Assembly (NCBI GenBank): GCA_020343595.1
Contig: CP070802.1
Span: 978,536-1,011,981 of the forward strand
Length of the DNA: 33,446 nucleotides
From: Caldifarciminota bacterium
GTDB taxonomy: Bacteria; Hydrothermota; Tepidihabitantia; SM23-42
Reading direction: 5' to 3'
Shown here: piece by piece, positions 18,041 through 27,381 of the stretch
Position numbering within the stretch: the stretch's first letter is position 1
Layout of the letters: each line of letters opens with the position of its first letter
Made by a program: the position numbers and the translations under genes
Notes under the pieces: generated by a model
What the model saw: only the letters and a program-made list of their open reading frames with translations
Database searches by the model: none
Told to the model about the DNA's origin: nothing

Positions 18041-19879
18041 CTATCTTGCGAAAACGATCTTTCTTACTGCCTTGAATTCTCCAGCATTGAGGATGCAAAT
18101 ATAGACACCAGGACTTACGCGGCGTCCTTCAGTATCATAGCCGCGCCAGGGTACCGTGTACGCTCCAGGCATAAGCACACCATCCACAAGCGTTGTCACC
18201 AACCTGCCCGAAATATCAAAGATACTCAGGTCAACCTTACTCTCCCGGGGAACAGCATAATCGATAGATGTCGTCTGCGTGAACGGATTCGGCCTGCTCA
18301 GACCGAATTGGAATTGATCAGGGACATGGACTTCCTTATATTCTTCGATGCCGGTCACAACGATATAATTCTGGCAGAACTCTGAAGTATTGAAATTCAT
18401 GTCCGTAGTCGTAGCGGTTATATAATCCCCGATATTGAGACCAGTGACCGTAATATTCCAATTTCCCGAGGAAACGGGGGTTGTAAGATTTATGTAAACC
18501 TGGCCTTCGCCGTATCCTGTTGGATCAGGACTAGCCCTGAAGATCTCGATCGTTGCCTGTGTCGGGTCGGTATCTATATCAAGGGTACCGGCAATCGCTG
18601 TCTGTCCGGCGCTGTATACCGCACTCGTTATGACCGGAAAATTAACGTCTTCATTGGCTCGAAAATCAGGATCTCCATTATCATTAAGAGTCACACCATC
18701 ATCATCGAGATCGATCCCGAGCAGGTTATTGTTGTAGATCGAATTCATGTTGATAGCATTGCGGTCGGCGTTTATCGTATTGGAATCGCTCTCCCAGACC
18801 AGCACACCGTTCCGACCGTTGTGAGCGATCGTGTTCATGGCAATAATATTATCAGTAGCAAAACCCCCTGCATACCATGTACCATAAACACCTATGCTCA
18901 CCCCATCGCGCGTATTGGGCAAAGGGGCAAGGGCGACGTCGAGCCCGATGATGTTGTTGGTAACGCTATTGGCATAGGTGTAGATGGGCGGTACTGCTTC
19001 TGCGTATCCGATTATGCAAACGCCTTCGAAATCATTGCCCGAAATGAGGTTGTTGTCCACAACATTGTCATGGGCACCCTCACCGATGTAAACACCGTCG
19101 TGGTCGTTACCGAGATCAAAACCGCCGGCAATATCAGTGCCTACATAGTTGAAAAGAACCGCATTGAAACCAACATCACCGGGTGGACAACTAGCAATAC
19201 CTATACCTTCAGCATAGTTGCCGGATGAAAGGTTACCCTGAACTGTATTATTGATGGCAACGCCGAGCGTGCCTGGCGTGCATATGATGTAAATACCTGC
19301 CCATAGTCCTTGAAGGTTCCACCCATTGCCCATATCGATCGTGCCGGTTTGATCAGTACCGACAAAGTTGCTGTAAATAATGTTGTTCTGCGACACATCC
19401 GGTCTCGCCTGAACCCTTATTCCATCCTGCTGGAAATTATGGACGACCAAACCTTGAACGGTGTTATTAGAGGACCAAATGTGAATACCATGAGCCGCCC
19501 CGGCGTTGACGCCGTCAAGAACGATCATCAAATTCGCGGTTGATGGAGGGTTCGCCCCTGCCCACGATCCCGGTTGCGAAAGTCCATCAAGCAGGACACC
19601 CGCCTGGTCGGTGAGCACCGGCAAGGGCATTATCGGTGCAATAACGAATGGGCCTGTGCCCCCTATGTTGAACACAATAGTATCAGGACCCGGATTGAAA
19701 TTCGCTCCGTTCATACACCATCTTAGACTGCCCGGGTTATTATCGTCCGGGACTGTCCTATTAACTGTGTACGTAGCCGCGTATATATGGTTTGGAATCG
19801 CAAATGCAAGTATGAACATGCAGCAAACTACCGCTGAAACAAAGCTTGTGATACAAGAATGAAACCCTATCTTTTTCAT
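18041..19879 (-). CDS. Secreted right-handed beta-helix protein with C-terminal type-A sorting (T9SS/FlgD-Ig-like) domain
   Basis: A 612-residue exported surface protein. The signal peptide runs from the lysines at 2-3 through a hydrophobic stretch to cleavage after about IYA (residue 34). Residues ~95-410 carry repeated N-rich turns (NNTVQGL, SNFVGTDQTG, NNLISGNDFEGV, MNSIYNNN) typical of parallel beta-helices. A region of about 420-515 resembles an Ig-like module. The last ~85 residues, from RPNPFTQTTSIDYAVP through GRLVTTL and SPGVYICIL to KIVFAR, match the type-A C-terminal domain that directs cargo to the type IX secretion system in FCB bacteria; FlgD-Ig domains look similar. Catalytic residues are not identifiable. 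It is monocistronic, with its own promoter and a GGAGG site. Confidence 0.78.
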   Translation of the reverse strand: MKKIGFHSCITSFVSAVVCCMFILAFAIPNHIYAATYTVNRTVPDDNNPGSLRWCMNGANFNPGPDTIVFNIGGTGPFVIAPIMPLPVLTDQAGVLLDGLSQPGSWAGANPPSTANLMIVLDGVNAGAAHGIHIWSSNNTVQGLVVHNFQQDGIRVQARPDVSQNNIIYSNFVGTDQTGTIDMGNGWNLQGLWAGIYIICTPGTLGVAINNTVQGNLSSGNYAEGIGIASCPPGDVGFNAVLFNYVGTDIAGGFDLGNDHDGVYIGEGAHDNVVDNNLISGNDFEGVCIIGYAEAVPPIYTYANSVTNNIIGLDVALAPLPNTRDGVSIGVYGTWYAGGFATDNIIAMNTIAHNGRNGVLVWESDSNTINADRNAINMNSIYNNNLLGIDLDDDGVTLNDNGDPDFRANEDVNFPVITSAVYSAGQTAIAGTLDIDTDPTQATIEIFRASPDPTGYGEGQVYINLTTPVSSGNWNITVTGLNIGDYITATTTDMNFNTSEFCQNYIVVTGIEEYKEVHVPDQFQFGLSRPNPFTQTTSIDYAVPRESKVDLSIFDISGRLVTTLVDGVLMPGAYTVPWRGYDTEGRRVSPGVYICILNAGEFKAVRKIVFAR

Positions 19880-19906
19880 ACCGCCTCCTTTACCTCTGTC
19901 TACGGA

Positions 19907-19934
19907 AGTATAAGAGAATATTTCAAAATGTCAA
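19907..19934 (-). promoter_or_regulatory. Promoter of the beta-helix protein gene
   Basis: On the minus strand TTGACA (19929-19934), a 16-bp spacer and TATACT (19907-19912), 28 bases before the ATG at 19879, with AAAGGAGG between. Confidence 0.75.
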
Positions 19935-19937
19935 GTT

Positions 19938-19962
19938 AAAAAATAGAATCGTGTGTTACGAT
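19938..19962 (-). terminator. Possible weak terminator after the amylomaltase gene
   Basis: Read on the minus strand, a 5-bp stem ATCGT/ACGAT (arms 19958-19962 and 19948-19952) with a 5-base loop is followed by TTCTATTTTTT. The stem is short, so the call is tentative; it lies just before the next gene's -35. Confidence 0.35.
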
Positions 19963-20004
19963 CAATGAAAGTCAACGGCGAATCAATAACTCCGCATCAA
20001 CCAA

Positions 20005-21537
20005 TCACACCCGGCCGTATGTTATATTCATCAAACGCAATCTTTTGGCAAGGCTTGATGTCAGATGGCGCGCTGGCATCCGCCAACGCCAGTTACCCTT
20101 TGTGCTTGCCGGCCGGTTCATACGAGCGCTCTCCCCCAGCCCTAAAATATCCTGGATTGGAATGATCACCGTCTTCGCAACGGACATCATGGCGAGGCGG
20201 ATGAATTCTTCGTGAACCCGCCGGGGATTGACCGTCTTGCCGACGTATGCAGATAGCTTCTGTTTCTCCGAATCGGAAGCCTCATTTTCGAACCAACCTC
20301 TCACCGTGTTGTTATCATGAGTGCCGGTGTAGACAACACAGTTTGGCGTGTGGTTGTGCAGCAGGTACGGATTTGCCGCATCACCATCTCCGAAGGCAAA
20401 AAGCAAGACCTTCATGCCGGGCAGCACGAATTCTTGCATAACCTCGCGCACGTCGGGTGTGATCGTACCGAGATCTTCCGCTATCAGAGGCAACCTTGGG
20501 AACCGTCCAGATAAGATCTTCAAAAAATCCCGAGCATGTGCTCCGATCCATCTTCCATTCTTTGCTGTTTTCGCACGAGAAGGAACTTGCCAGTAGGCAA
20601 CAAACCCCCTGAAATGATCCAACCTGATATAATCGAAGAGACGTAGACCATACGCCAGGCGCTGAATCCACCATCGGTAACCGGTCTTCCGGACCGCATT
20701 CCAATCATATACCGGGTTACCCCACAACTGACCAGTGTCGCTGAAATAATCAGGCGGAACGCCCGACACGAAAAGGGGTCTCATGCTCTTGCCTAACTTG
20801 AACAGTCGGGGATGTGACCAGACATCCGCACTCTCATAATCAACATATATGGGCATGTCGCCTATGATCTGGATCCCACATTTTGTACAATGTGCTTTCA
20901 ATTGTCGCCATTGCTCATGAAAAACATACTGCAGGAATTTTTCACGTTCGATATCCCTTCGGAATTCCCTGGCAAATACCCTCAATACCTTCTCTCTCCT
21001 GTACTTGAAGCGACGCGGCCATTCTGCCCAAGTCCTGTCTACCATATGCCGTTTCAATGCGAGAAAGATGCCGAAGTCAGACAACCAGTAATCGTTCTTC
21101 CTGCAGAAATTCAGATACGCTCTTCTTTTTCCTCCGCCGCCACAAAAACGCTCGTATGCTTTTGCAAAAAGACGATCTTTGTAACGAACCACACGGGGGT
21201 AATCGACCCTCGTCTCTGTAAAAGAAGGCATGTCCCTCAATTCTTGGTCGATCAGATATCCGGAACGGACCATCATCTCAGGACTTATCAGATATTTGTT
21301 GCCGCCAAATGCCGATATGCAGTTGTATGGCGAGCATTCATCCCGGTAGTCAACCGGAGTCAAAGGCAAGACCTGCCAGTAGCCCATTCTCGTTTTGCCG
21401 AGAAAATCAACGAATCGGTAAGCCTCAGGACCCATATCTCCGATTCCGAAACGTGAAGGTAGACAGGTAATATGTAGTAATACTCCAGCTCTCCTTCTGT
21501 CAGAAATATTTATTGGGGAAATATTCCGTCGCGTCAT
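20005..21537 (-). CDS. malQ: 4-alpha-glucanotransferase (amylomaltase, GH77)
   Basis: Cytosolic GH77 enzyme that transfers alpha-1,4-glucan segments, used in glycogen and maltodextrin metabolism. I start it at the ATG at 21537, which overlaps the branching-enzyme stop as ATGA; an in-frame ATG at 21618 would lie far inside that gene. This gives 510 residues, normal for short bacterial amylomaltases. The opening [20 protein letters not shown] is typical. Catalytic residues are D307 (nucleophile, in [11 protein letters not shown]), E354 (acid/base, in IAEDLGTI) and D408 (in [11 protein letters not shown]). It is the last gene of the AlkD-like/glgB/malQ operon. A glycogen-turnover role fits best; no phosphorylase or synthase is in the window. 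Confidence 0.95.
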   Translation of the reverse strand: MTRRNISPINISDRRRAGVLLHITCLPSRFGIGDMGPEAYRFVDFLGKTRMGYWQVLPLTPVDYRDECSPYNCISAFGGNKYLISPEMMVRSGYLIDQELRDMPSFTETRVDYPRVVRYKDRLFAKAYERFCGGGGKRRAYLNFCRKNDYWLSDFGIFLALKRHMVDRTWAEWPRRFKYRREKVLRVFAREFRRDIEREKFLQYVFHEQWRQLKAHCTKCGIQIIGDMPIYVDYESADVWSHPRLFKLGKSMRPLFVSGVPPDYFSDTGQLWGNPVYDWNAVRKTGYRWWIQRLAYGLRLFDYIRLDHFRGFVAYWQVPSRAKTAKNGRWIGAHARDFLKILSGRFPRLPLIAEDLGTITPDVREVMQEFVLPGMKVLLFAFGDGDAANPYLLHNHTPNCVVYTGTHDNNTVRGWFENEASDSEKQKLSAYVGKTVNPRRVHEEFIRLAMMSVAKTVIIPIQDILGLGESARMNRPASTKGNWRWRMPARHLTSSLAKRLRLMNITYGRV

Positions 21538-23453
21538 CGAGGATCTTTGCCTCGTTTGAAAAGAAGAACCGATAACGGCGGCAAGGTCACTACCATTGAA
21601 TATCTTCTGCCATGGCACGACTCAACTTGAGCATCCACACCGCCGAGATTACCTCCTCCACTGCCGCCATACTCCATCGCATCGCTGTTGAGTAACTCGC
21701 GCCAGAATCCTGCTTCTGGAACACCGAGGCGGTATTCGTGCCTGGAAACTGGCGTAAAATTCGCGACGACTATGATGCTGTCCGCTCTGCGCTTCCCTTT
21801 CCGGACGAATATCAGAACACTCTCCTGCCAGTTACCACAATCGATCCACTCGAAACCGTCCTCCTGAAAATCCTTTGCATGCAGTGCAGGTTCTTCTCGG
21901 TATACTCGGTTGAGATCGCGTACCCAATTCCTTATTCCTCGGTGAGGAACCTGCTCGATGATGTTCCAGTCCAGAACCCTCTCATGATCCCACTCTCGCC
22001 TTTCGGCAAATTCACTACCCATGAACAGCAACTTCTTACCAGGGTGGGTGTACATATATCCGAACAAGAGGCGTAGATTGGCAAATTTCTGCCAGTCATC
22101 GCCAGGCATCCTGCCAAAGAGAGAACCTTTTCCGTGGGTAACTTCATCATGGGAGAAAGATAGCAAGAAATTCTCGTAGAAAGCATACCAGATGCTGAAT
22201 GTAAGCTGCTCGTGATGATATTTTCTAAATATCGGGTCTCTACCGAAATACTCAAGCGCATCATGCATCCACCCCATATTCCATTTCATACCAAAGCCAA
22301 GTCCGCCGACATACACAGGGCGCGAAACCATTGGCCAAGCAGTAGACTCTTCGGCGATCGTCTGAACATCCGGATATTCTTTATACACGGTTTCATTCAA
22401 CCTTCGCAGGAAATCAATGGCTTCTAGATTTTCCCGTCCCCCGTACCGGTTCGGAATCCAATCGCCGTCTTCACGCGAGTAATCGAGGTACAACATCGAA
22501 GCAACGGCGTCTACGCGCAACCCGTCTATATGATAGTTATCCAGCCAGAAGAGGGCACTGCTAATCAGAAAATTCCTGACCTCATTGCGCCCGTAATTAA
22601 AAATACAGCTGTTCCAGTCAGGATGCAGACCTTTCCGCGGATCAGCATGTTCATAAAGATGTGTACCATCGAAATATGCAAGACCGTATTCGTCATTGGG
22701 AAAATGAGACGGTACCCAGTCGAGGATCACTCCAATACCACTTTTGTGAAGCAACTCGATCATAAACATGAAATCTTGAGGTGAACCGTATCTGCTCGTT
22801 GGCGCAAAGTAGCCCAGTACCTGATAACCCCACGATCCATAGAACGGATGTTCCATGACCGGCAGAAGCTCGACGTGCGTGAAGCCCATGTCCTTCACGT
22901 ATGAAACGAGTTTCTCGGCAATCTCCCGGTAATTCAAGAATCGACCGCTTTGGGTATCCCGTAGCCACGATCCCAAATGTACCTCGTAAATCGACAGCGG
23001 ACTGTCCAGAGAATTACGGGTTTTCCTGTTGCCCATCCAATCTTCATCATGCCACTCATACTCAAGATCCCATACGATGCTTGCCGTTCTTGGCGGGTTC
23101 TCCCAGTAATGGGCAAAAGGATCTCCCTTATCTGCCTCATAATCATAGTATTTCGATCTGATATGATATTTGTAGAGAGCACCATGCCCGACTCCGGGTA
23201 CGAACCCCTCCCAGATACCTGAACCATCCCACCTCACGCCGAGGCAGTTTGCTTCGTTATTCCACGCGTTGAAATCTCCGATCACAGAAACCGCGACAGC
23301 ACTCGGTGCCCAGACGGCAAAATAAGTTCCCTCCCTGTGACCCTTCCTCGTGATGTGGGCACCCAGTTTCTCATATATCCTGAAGTGGTTACCTTCTTTG
23401 AAGAGATAAATATCATGATCCGTAATATGGTTCGTTTTCCCAGTTTTCTTCAT
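21534..23453 (-). CDS. glgB: 1,4-alpha-glucan branching enzyme (GH13)
   Basis: Makes alpha-1,6 branches in glycogen. 639 residues, the length of GlgB forms lacking the extra N-terminal domain. The N-terminal CBM48 module is at about 25-120 ([20 protein letters not shown]). The GH13 barrel follows, with [13 protein letters not shown], nucleophile D315 in [10 protein letters not shown], acid/base in IAEEST (E368-E369) and D436 in [16 protein letters not shown] and the C-terminal beta domain are present. Its ATG overlaps the AlkD-like stop by ATGA, and its own stop overlaps the amylomaltase start the same way, so the three genes are almost certainly one transcript. Confidence 0.96.
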   Translation of the reverse strand: MKKTGKTNHITDHDIYLFKEGNHFRIYEKLGAHITRKGHREGTYFAVWAPSAVAVSVIGDFNAWNNEANCLGVRWDGSGIWEGFVPGVGHGALYKYHIRSKYYDYEADKGDPFAHYWENPPRTASIVWDLEYEWHDEDWMGNRKTRNSLDSPLSIYEVHLGSWLRDTQSGRFLNYREIAEKLVSYVKDMGFTHVELLPVMEHPFYGSWGYQVLGYFAPTSRYGSPQDFMFMIELLHKSGIGVILDWVPSHFPNDEYGLAYFDGTHLYEHADPRKGLHPDWNSCIFNYGRNEVRNFLISSALFWLDNYHIDGLRVDAVASMLYLDYSREDGDWIPNRYGGRENLEAIDFLRRLNETVYKEYPDVQTIAEESTAWPMVSRPVYVGGLGFGMKWNMGWMHDALEYFGRDPIFRKYHHEQLTFSIWYAFYENFLLSFSHDEVTHGKGSLFGRMPGDDWQKFANLRLLFGYMYTHPGKKLLFMGSEFAERREWDHERVLDWNIIEQVPHRGIRNWVRDLNRVYREEPALHAKDFQEDGFEWIDCGNWQESVLIFVRKGKRRADSIIVVANFTPVSRHEYRLGVPEAGFWRELLNSDAMEYGGSGGGNLGGVDAQVESCHGRRYSMVVTLPPLSVLLFKRGKDPR

Positions 23454-24208
23454 GTGCTACCCATTGCCTTGCGCTTCTGTTCGGGTGTGAACCGCTCAAT
23501 GGCATATCTGAGTGCCCTTCTGGGCATTTCTTTCTTGTGATTTACTACATAATTCAAGACCTGTGACGGGAAGATTATGCTTGCGTCCTTCAACATCCAC
23601 CCGTAGCCATTCTGAACCAAATAATCTTGATCACTCATCAGGGCGTCAGCTATATTGAATGCAAAATCCAGATGCTTGCCCTTTCGTAGCGAGTGTATCA
23701 TGATGACCGCAGCGCCTCTCCTGAGCCATCTATTCCTGGACCTTGTCCAGGCCAGGACGTCCGGCAGGAATTCTGGAAATTCATGTACAAACACCCCAAA
23801 TGCGTGACGGCAAAAATCATCGCATGCACCCCAGTTAGAAACATATTTCCTCAACCAGGATTCAAACAGACGAAAATCACCGGGAGCATACTTCTTCTGC
23901 AAGCGATGAGCCCAGTCAAAGGCGATTGCCTTCTCTTCACTGTACCTGGATCTCAACAGGTCTTCGCACAACCTGAATATCTCCTTCTTGTTCTCTTTCT
24001 TTATCTTTCTGAAGGCGTCGGCAGCCACCCTGCGTACGATATTCGCCCTTACTCCATATAGAGAAATACCCTCCTTGAAATATGATTCTGCGCCCTTGCG
24101 GTAAGTCTCATCAACGTGTTTTTTCAATTCCCGTACTATTGCTGCCCGGGTGATCATACCTTTTGGGCGAACATTGGGTTTGTAGTTTTTGCTCTTCACC
24201 GAGCACAT
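23450..24208 (-). CDS. AlkD-like HEAT-repeat DNA alkylation repair protein
   Basis: All-helical HEAT-repeat protein of 252 residues matching the AlkC/AlkD DNA-glycosylase family, which removes N3/N7-alkylated purines without flipping the base. Family landmarks seen are [13 protein letters not shown] (the W-x-x-x-D region), [16 protein letters not shown] with the DNA-contacting W/R pair, and [16 protein letters not shown]. The assigned ATG at 24208 overlaps the -10 of the only promoter seen, so translation more probably begins at the GTG three codons later (24199), at the expected transcription start. It opens the operon with glgB and malQ, an odd partner for glycogen enzymes. An older possibility is a non-catalytic HEAT-repeat relative. 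Confidence 0.8.
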   Translation of the reverse strand: MCSVKSKNYKPNVRPKGMITRAAIVRELKKHVDETYRKGAESYFKEGISLYGVRANIVRRVAADAFRKIKKENKKEIFRLCEDLLRSRYSEEKAIAFDWAHRLQKKYAPGDFRLFESWLRKYVSNWGACDDFCRHAFGVFVHEFPEFLPDVLAWTRSRNRWLRRGAAVIMIHSLRKGKHLDFAFNIADALMSDQDYLVQNGYGWMLKDASIIFPSQVLNYVVNHKKEMPRRALRYAIERFTPEQKRKAMGST

Positions 24209-24234
24209 TATACCGATAAATCATACCAACTCAA
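24207..24234 (-). promoter_or_regulatory. Promoter of the AlkD/glgB/malQ operon, apparently leaderless
   Basis: On the minus strand TTGAGT (24229-24234), a 16-bp spacer and TATAAT (24207-24212). The -10 overlaps the first ATG, which favours the GTG at 24199, eight bases downstream, as a leaderless start. Confidence 0.65.
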
Positions 24235-24393
24235 TGGGCTTCTCCAGGATCGCCCTACTTCAATGCTTCAATGATCACCAGATTGCCGCCCGTGACATGA
24301 TCAAGCAGTAAGTTTACTGTCCGTTACGATATCGATAGATTGATGTAGAACACCAAATAGTACCGCGGTATAGAACAGTAGGCAGCAGACCTA

Positions 24394-24849
24394 CTAGCCT
24401 TCTTTCAATTGGGAAGTACAGAACGGGCACTTCGTTGCTTTTATCGGTATCGCGGATTGACAGAACGGGCAGGTCTTCGTTGTCGGCTCAGCAACCGGCT
24501 CTTCCTTTTGCCTCTGCATCCTGTTGATGCCGCGGATCACGAGAAAGACGGCAAAAGCGACGATAATGAAACTGATGATCGTATTGATAAAAGCACCGTA
24601 GTTTATCGATACCGCGCCTGCCGCCTGGGCGTCAGCGAGTGATGCATAGGGTCCTGCAGTAGCACCCGGTTTCAGCACCACAAAGAGATTTGCAAAATCA
24701 ACATTACCCAGCAGCAGACCGATTGGCGGCATGATGATGTCGGACACAAGCGATTTCACGATTGTACCAAAAGCCGCACCAATGATAATACCCACTGCCA
24801 TGTCGACCACGTTACCGCGCATGGCAAACTCCTTGAATTCCTTAAACAT
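24394..24849 (-). CDS. mscL: Large-conductance mechanosensitive channel MscL with C-terminal zinc ribbon
   Basis: Inner-membrane pore that opens under membrane tension to release solutes on hypo-osmotic shock. The N-terminus [20 protein letters not shown] leads into TM1 (about 15-45, [20 protein letters not shown]). A periplasmic loop and TM2 (about 85-110) follow, then a basic [12 protein letters not shown]. The final part replaces the usual plain helical C-terminus with a zinc-ribbon: C127-x2-C130 and C141-x2-C144 ([21 protein letters not shown]). GGAGG precedes the ATG and a 12-base gap separates it from the HAD gene upstream in the operon. The channel call is firm; the role of the ribbon is unknown. 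Confidence 0.95.
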   Translation of the reverse strand: MFKEFKEFAMRGNVVDMAVGIIIGAAFGTIVKSLVSDIIMPPIGLLLGNVDFANLFVVLKPGATAGPYASLADAQAAGAVSINYGAFINTIISFIIVAFAVFLVIRGINRMQRQKEEPVAEPTTKTCPFCQSAIPIKATKCPFCTSQLKEG

Positions 24850-24861
24850 AAAACACCTCCT

Positions 24862-25560
24862 TTAGTTGTCTTCTGACAGAAGTTCACGTACTCCATCTAT
24901 CTCAAAATCAGCATATTGCCGTGCCCTAACAATGCGTTCCGGCCAAAAATGCTTTATCACGTGTACGGTCATGACCGTGGTCATACCAACTTCTTTTGCC
25001 CCTTTCAGTTCATCGCTGCCTCCATCACCGACATACAGTGCTTCTTCTGGTTGTACGCCAAGTTCTTTAAGACATCTAAGGTATATCTCTTTCTCGGGCT
25101 TTACGTAACCGACGTTGCAGGAGAATGCGACGCTATCGAAATACTTGCTCAAAGGAGAGTCATACCAACCTTGGATCTCATTCACATCCGCATTACTTAT
25201 CAAACCAAGTGACTTCCCTTGCTGCTTCAGTTTGGCAAGCGTTTCAAGAGTAGTATCCTCAATATTGAGCAAAGCATGTCTAAACCGTTCAATGCGGTTG
25301 GTGACTGCTTCCTTAATTATTTCATCCGTGATTTTCGGGTCAATTGCGCGGGCCATCTTCTCGATTATCTGTAATGAATCGGTAACCTTGCCGCGTAGAC
25401 GCTCATCCGAGTGAACAAGCAGCTGCTCGTTCCAATCCTCTCGCCGAACACCCAGAACCTCGCTCGTCCCCTTGCCCGGCAACCGCATGACATCGGCTGA
25501 GGTTAGCGTATGAAAGAGATCGAAAATGACCGCCTGGAATTTTCTGATATCGACTATCAT
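24862..25560 (-). CDS. HAD-superfamily hydrolase (subfamily IA-like)
   Basis: Cytosolic haloacid-dehalogenase-fold hydrolase, 232 residues from the ATG at 25560, which follows the methyltransferase stop by one base (the in-frame ATG at 25632 lies inside that gene). Motif I is FDLFHTLTS, motif II LISNAD, motif III the lysine in VKPEKEIY, and motif IV VGDGGSDELKGAKEVGM. A helical cap lies between motifs I and II. The second Asp of the phosphatase DxD is Phe here, as in many dehalogenase-like and unassigned HADs, so phosphatase activity should not be taken for granted. Substrate unknown. Cotranscribed with the methyltransferase and mscL. Confidence 0.85.
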   Translation of the reverse strand: MIVDIRKFQAVIFDLFHTLTSADVMRLPGKGTSEVLGVRREDWNEQLLVHSDERLRGKVTDSLQIIEKMARAIDPKITDEIIKEAVTNRIERFRHALLNIEDTTLETLAKLKQQGKSLGLISNADVNEIQGWYDSPLSKYFDSVAFSCNVGYVKPEKEIYLRCLKELGVQPEEALYVGDGGSDELKGAKEVGMTTVMTVHVIKHFWPERIVRARQYADFEIDGVRELLSEDN

Positions 25561-25561
25561 A

Positions 25562-26368
25562 TCACTCCCGACCCGTTTTCTTACTGATGACCATGCGTAC
25601 CGAGTCGAATGGAACGTAGTAACCAATGTCACTTAATTGCCTTTCCATTTCAGCCATCATTCTGTCATACACCTCCTCATATACTCCAACACTCTCCTCT
25701 CTATCGCACGAACGCCTCTGCTTCACGTAACCCTTTGCGTACAGCCCGATGGCCATTTCGGCAGTAGCGCGATCCCAGCGAATGTTCAACTTGGCCTTGC
25801 CGCGTCTCTCCACACGCAACGGCATCCCGGCCAGAAATACATCGAACGCCTCGAAGGAAAAATCGTCAAGCAAAACCAGAGAACCACCAGCATTCAGCAC
25901 TCGAGTCGCCTCTTCAAGTGCTTGACGGACACCGCTGTCGCCAAAACCGATACGAATATCCTGCAGACCAAGAAAACAACTCACCGAACCGAAGACATTA
26001 TCGGTAAAAGGCATCTGTCTTGCGTCCGCTTGCACCAAAGAAACATCGACACCCGCTTCACTCAGCAATGAATTGATCAAAGCGTGGGGACCGACGTAGT
26101 CGATGTTCAGACCAATCAATCGAGCATCGGGAAACCGCCAGCCGAGATGTGCCAGAAATGTTCCGTAACCGCAGCAGAAATCAAGATGCGGCGCAGTGAT
26201 AGATACGGGCATATTCGCAGTCGCCCATCGCTGAGTACCACCCCAACCGATATCAAGCCCATCTATGATCTTCATGGACTTGTCACAATCTCTTGTGAAC
26301 CAATCACGCAGAGCAATCTCTTTCTTGAGGATGATCGCATCCGAAATCATGGAATATATTGGAGACAT
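25562..26368 (-). CDS. Class I SAM-dependent methyltransferase
   Basis: Rossmann-fold methyltransferase of 268 residues. Motif I is LDFCCGYGTF (about 62-71), with an acidic end of strand 2 in IGLNIDYV, VQADARQMPF as motif II/III, and LNAGGSLVLLDDFSF as the later strand; this is the Methyltransf_11/25 layout. The acceptor substrate cannot be told. No Shine-Dalgarno site is clear before the ATG at 26368, and a second ATG six codons on (26350) is possible. It sits in the operon between the secreted transglutaminase-like gene and the HAD gene, with a one-base gap to the latter. Confidence 0.85.
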   Translation of the reverse strand: MSPIYSMISDAIILKKEIALRDWFTRDCDKSMKIIDGLDIGWGGTQRWATANMPVSITAPHLDFCCGYGTFLAHLGWRFPDARLIGLNIDYVGPHALINSLLSEAGVDVSLVQADARQMPFTDNVFGSVSCFLGLQDIRIGFGDSGVRQALEEATRVLNAGGSLVLLDDFSFEAFDVFLAGMPLRVERRGKAKLNIRWDRATAEMAIGLYAKGYVKQRRSCDREESVGVYEEVYDRMMAEMERQLSDIGYYVPFDSVRMVISKKTGRE

Positions 26369-26415
26369 CCAATGCTACTTTCTATCTGACAAGAAGGCTC
26401 GTAATTTCTCAGGGA

Positions 26416-27366
26416 TCACCAGTCCGCAGGCATGCGTACGCGGTCATTCGATTCGTATATCAGCCTAAGGTCGCTGAATACGTCATCTCCAGTACAGATC
26501 AAATCAGCGATCCGGTCGAGGAGTTTGTAATCTTCAGGGGCTGTTTCCAAATCAGGCCCACCCATCAGTTCATTACAATCCCATGGCAGAACTTCAACTT
26601 TATTCAAGGCCATGAAATCCCGTACCAGATCACCCTGCACAAACCACAGACCTTTCATATCGAATATCCCAAAAAGATCAGGGTCTACCTCTCCACTGCG
26701 GCAGAGTTGCCAGGCTTGCCCGCCATTCAAGAACTTCCCAGCGGGCAGATCATGGGGGTCGAAGTCGATCTTCAGATAATCCAACTGGAGACTATCCAGT
26801 TGTGTATCGACCTGAACCCAGCGCTCATCTTCAGCATTCCAGTACTCGCAGATCCAGTGATCCTCGTACTTCCCGGGCGTGAAATACGTGGCAAAGCCGC
26901 AGCGCGCCCTCGCCGGTATTCCCATACTTCTCAGCAAAGCGCAGAGAAAAACCGCATAGTCGCGGCAATTGCCGACGACGCGCGCCTCCGGTCGCCGGGC
27001 TTCAGTGATCGGTCTTTCATCTAACTCCGCAATCCTTACCAGCATGTCTTCCACCCGGCGCAGATTAACTTCCTTTTTCCTATCTTCAGTCAGTTCGACG
27101 CCGTATTCTTCAGCCCAAAATACGTGCAGCATCGTCCCCTGGACCACCCTGCACAACCCGGAAATCCCGGCTGGCAGGTCTCCAAGCATATCTGCATATT
27201 CTGTTATGCTGGTCATCATCCCTGGTTGCTTGTAGTAATCAAGGATATCCATCACATCCTCTTCGATGTCATCTTCTTCATTTATGGACTGGCCGCGTAA
27301 GAGGGAAACTGCGATCAATAGAAGTACAAAATAGGTCGAAAATCTCCAAACACGACTCAGTAGCAT
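26416..27366 (-). CDS. Exported transglutaminase-like (papain-fold) protein
   Basis: A 316-residue protein with a signal peptide or anchor (residues ~5-25, RVWRFSTYFVLLLIAVSLL) and a transglutaminase-like core. The catalytic triad is complete: C134 in GNCRDYAVFLCALLRSMGIP, H170 in YEDHWICEYW and D187 in WVQVDTQLD. Bacterial members are mostly proteases or amidases outside the cytosol rather than cross-linkers. The acidic segment after the signal (INEEDDIEEDV) may be a linker. It begins after a GGAGGG site, 15 bases downstream of the Fe-S gene. Substrate unknown. Confidence 0.82.
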   Translation of the reverse strand: MLLSRVWRFSTYFVLLLIAVSLLRGQSINEEDDIEEDVMDILDYYKQPGMMTSITEYADMLGDLPAGISGLCRVVQGTMLHVFWAEEYGVELTEDRKKEVNLRRVEDMLVRIAELDERPITEARRPEARVVGNCRDYAVFLCALLRSMGIPARARCGFATYFTPGKYEDHWICEYWNAEDERWVQVDTQLDSLQLDYLKIDFDPHDLPAGKFLNGGQAWQLCRSGEVDPDLFGIFDMKGLWFVQGDLVRDFMALNKVEVLPWDCNELMGGPDLETAPEDYKLLDRIADLICTGDDVFSDLRLIYESNDRVRMPADW

Positions 27367-27381
27367 CCACCACCCTCCTAA

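Noticed and set aside
21538..21618. Longer amylomaltase with 27 extra N-terminal residues
   Set aside because: The extra codons lie inside glgB and do not resemble GH77; the ATGA overlap at 21537 is a better start.
24209..24393. Possible relic gene between mscL and the alkD-like gene (minus strand frames reading DHVTGGNLVIIEALK then stop, and FGVLHQSIDIVTDSKLTA)
   Set aside because: The pieces are about 20-28 codons, in different frames and without a start or homologous context; chance is as likely as decay. The gap also holds a 10-bp palindrome (24361-24370) and the alkD promoter.
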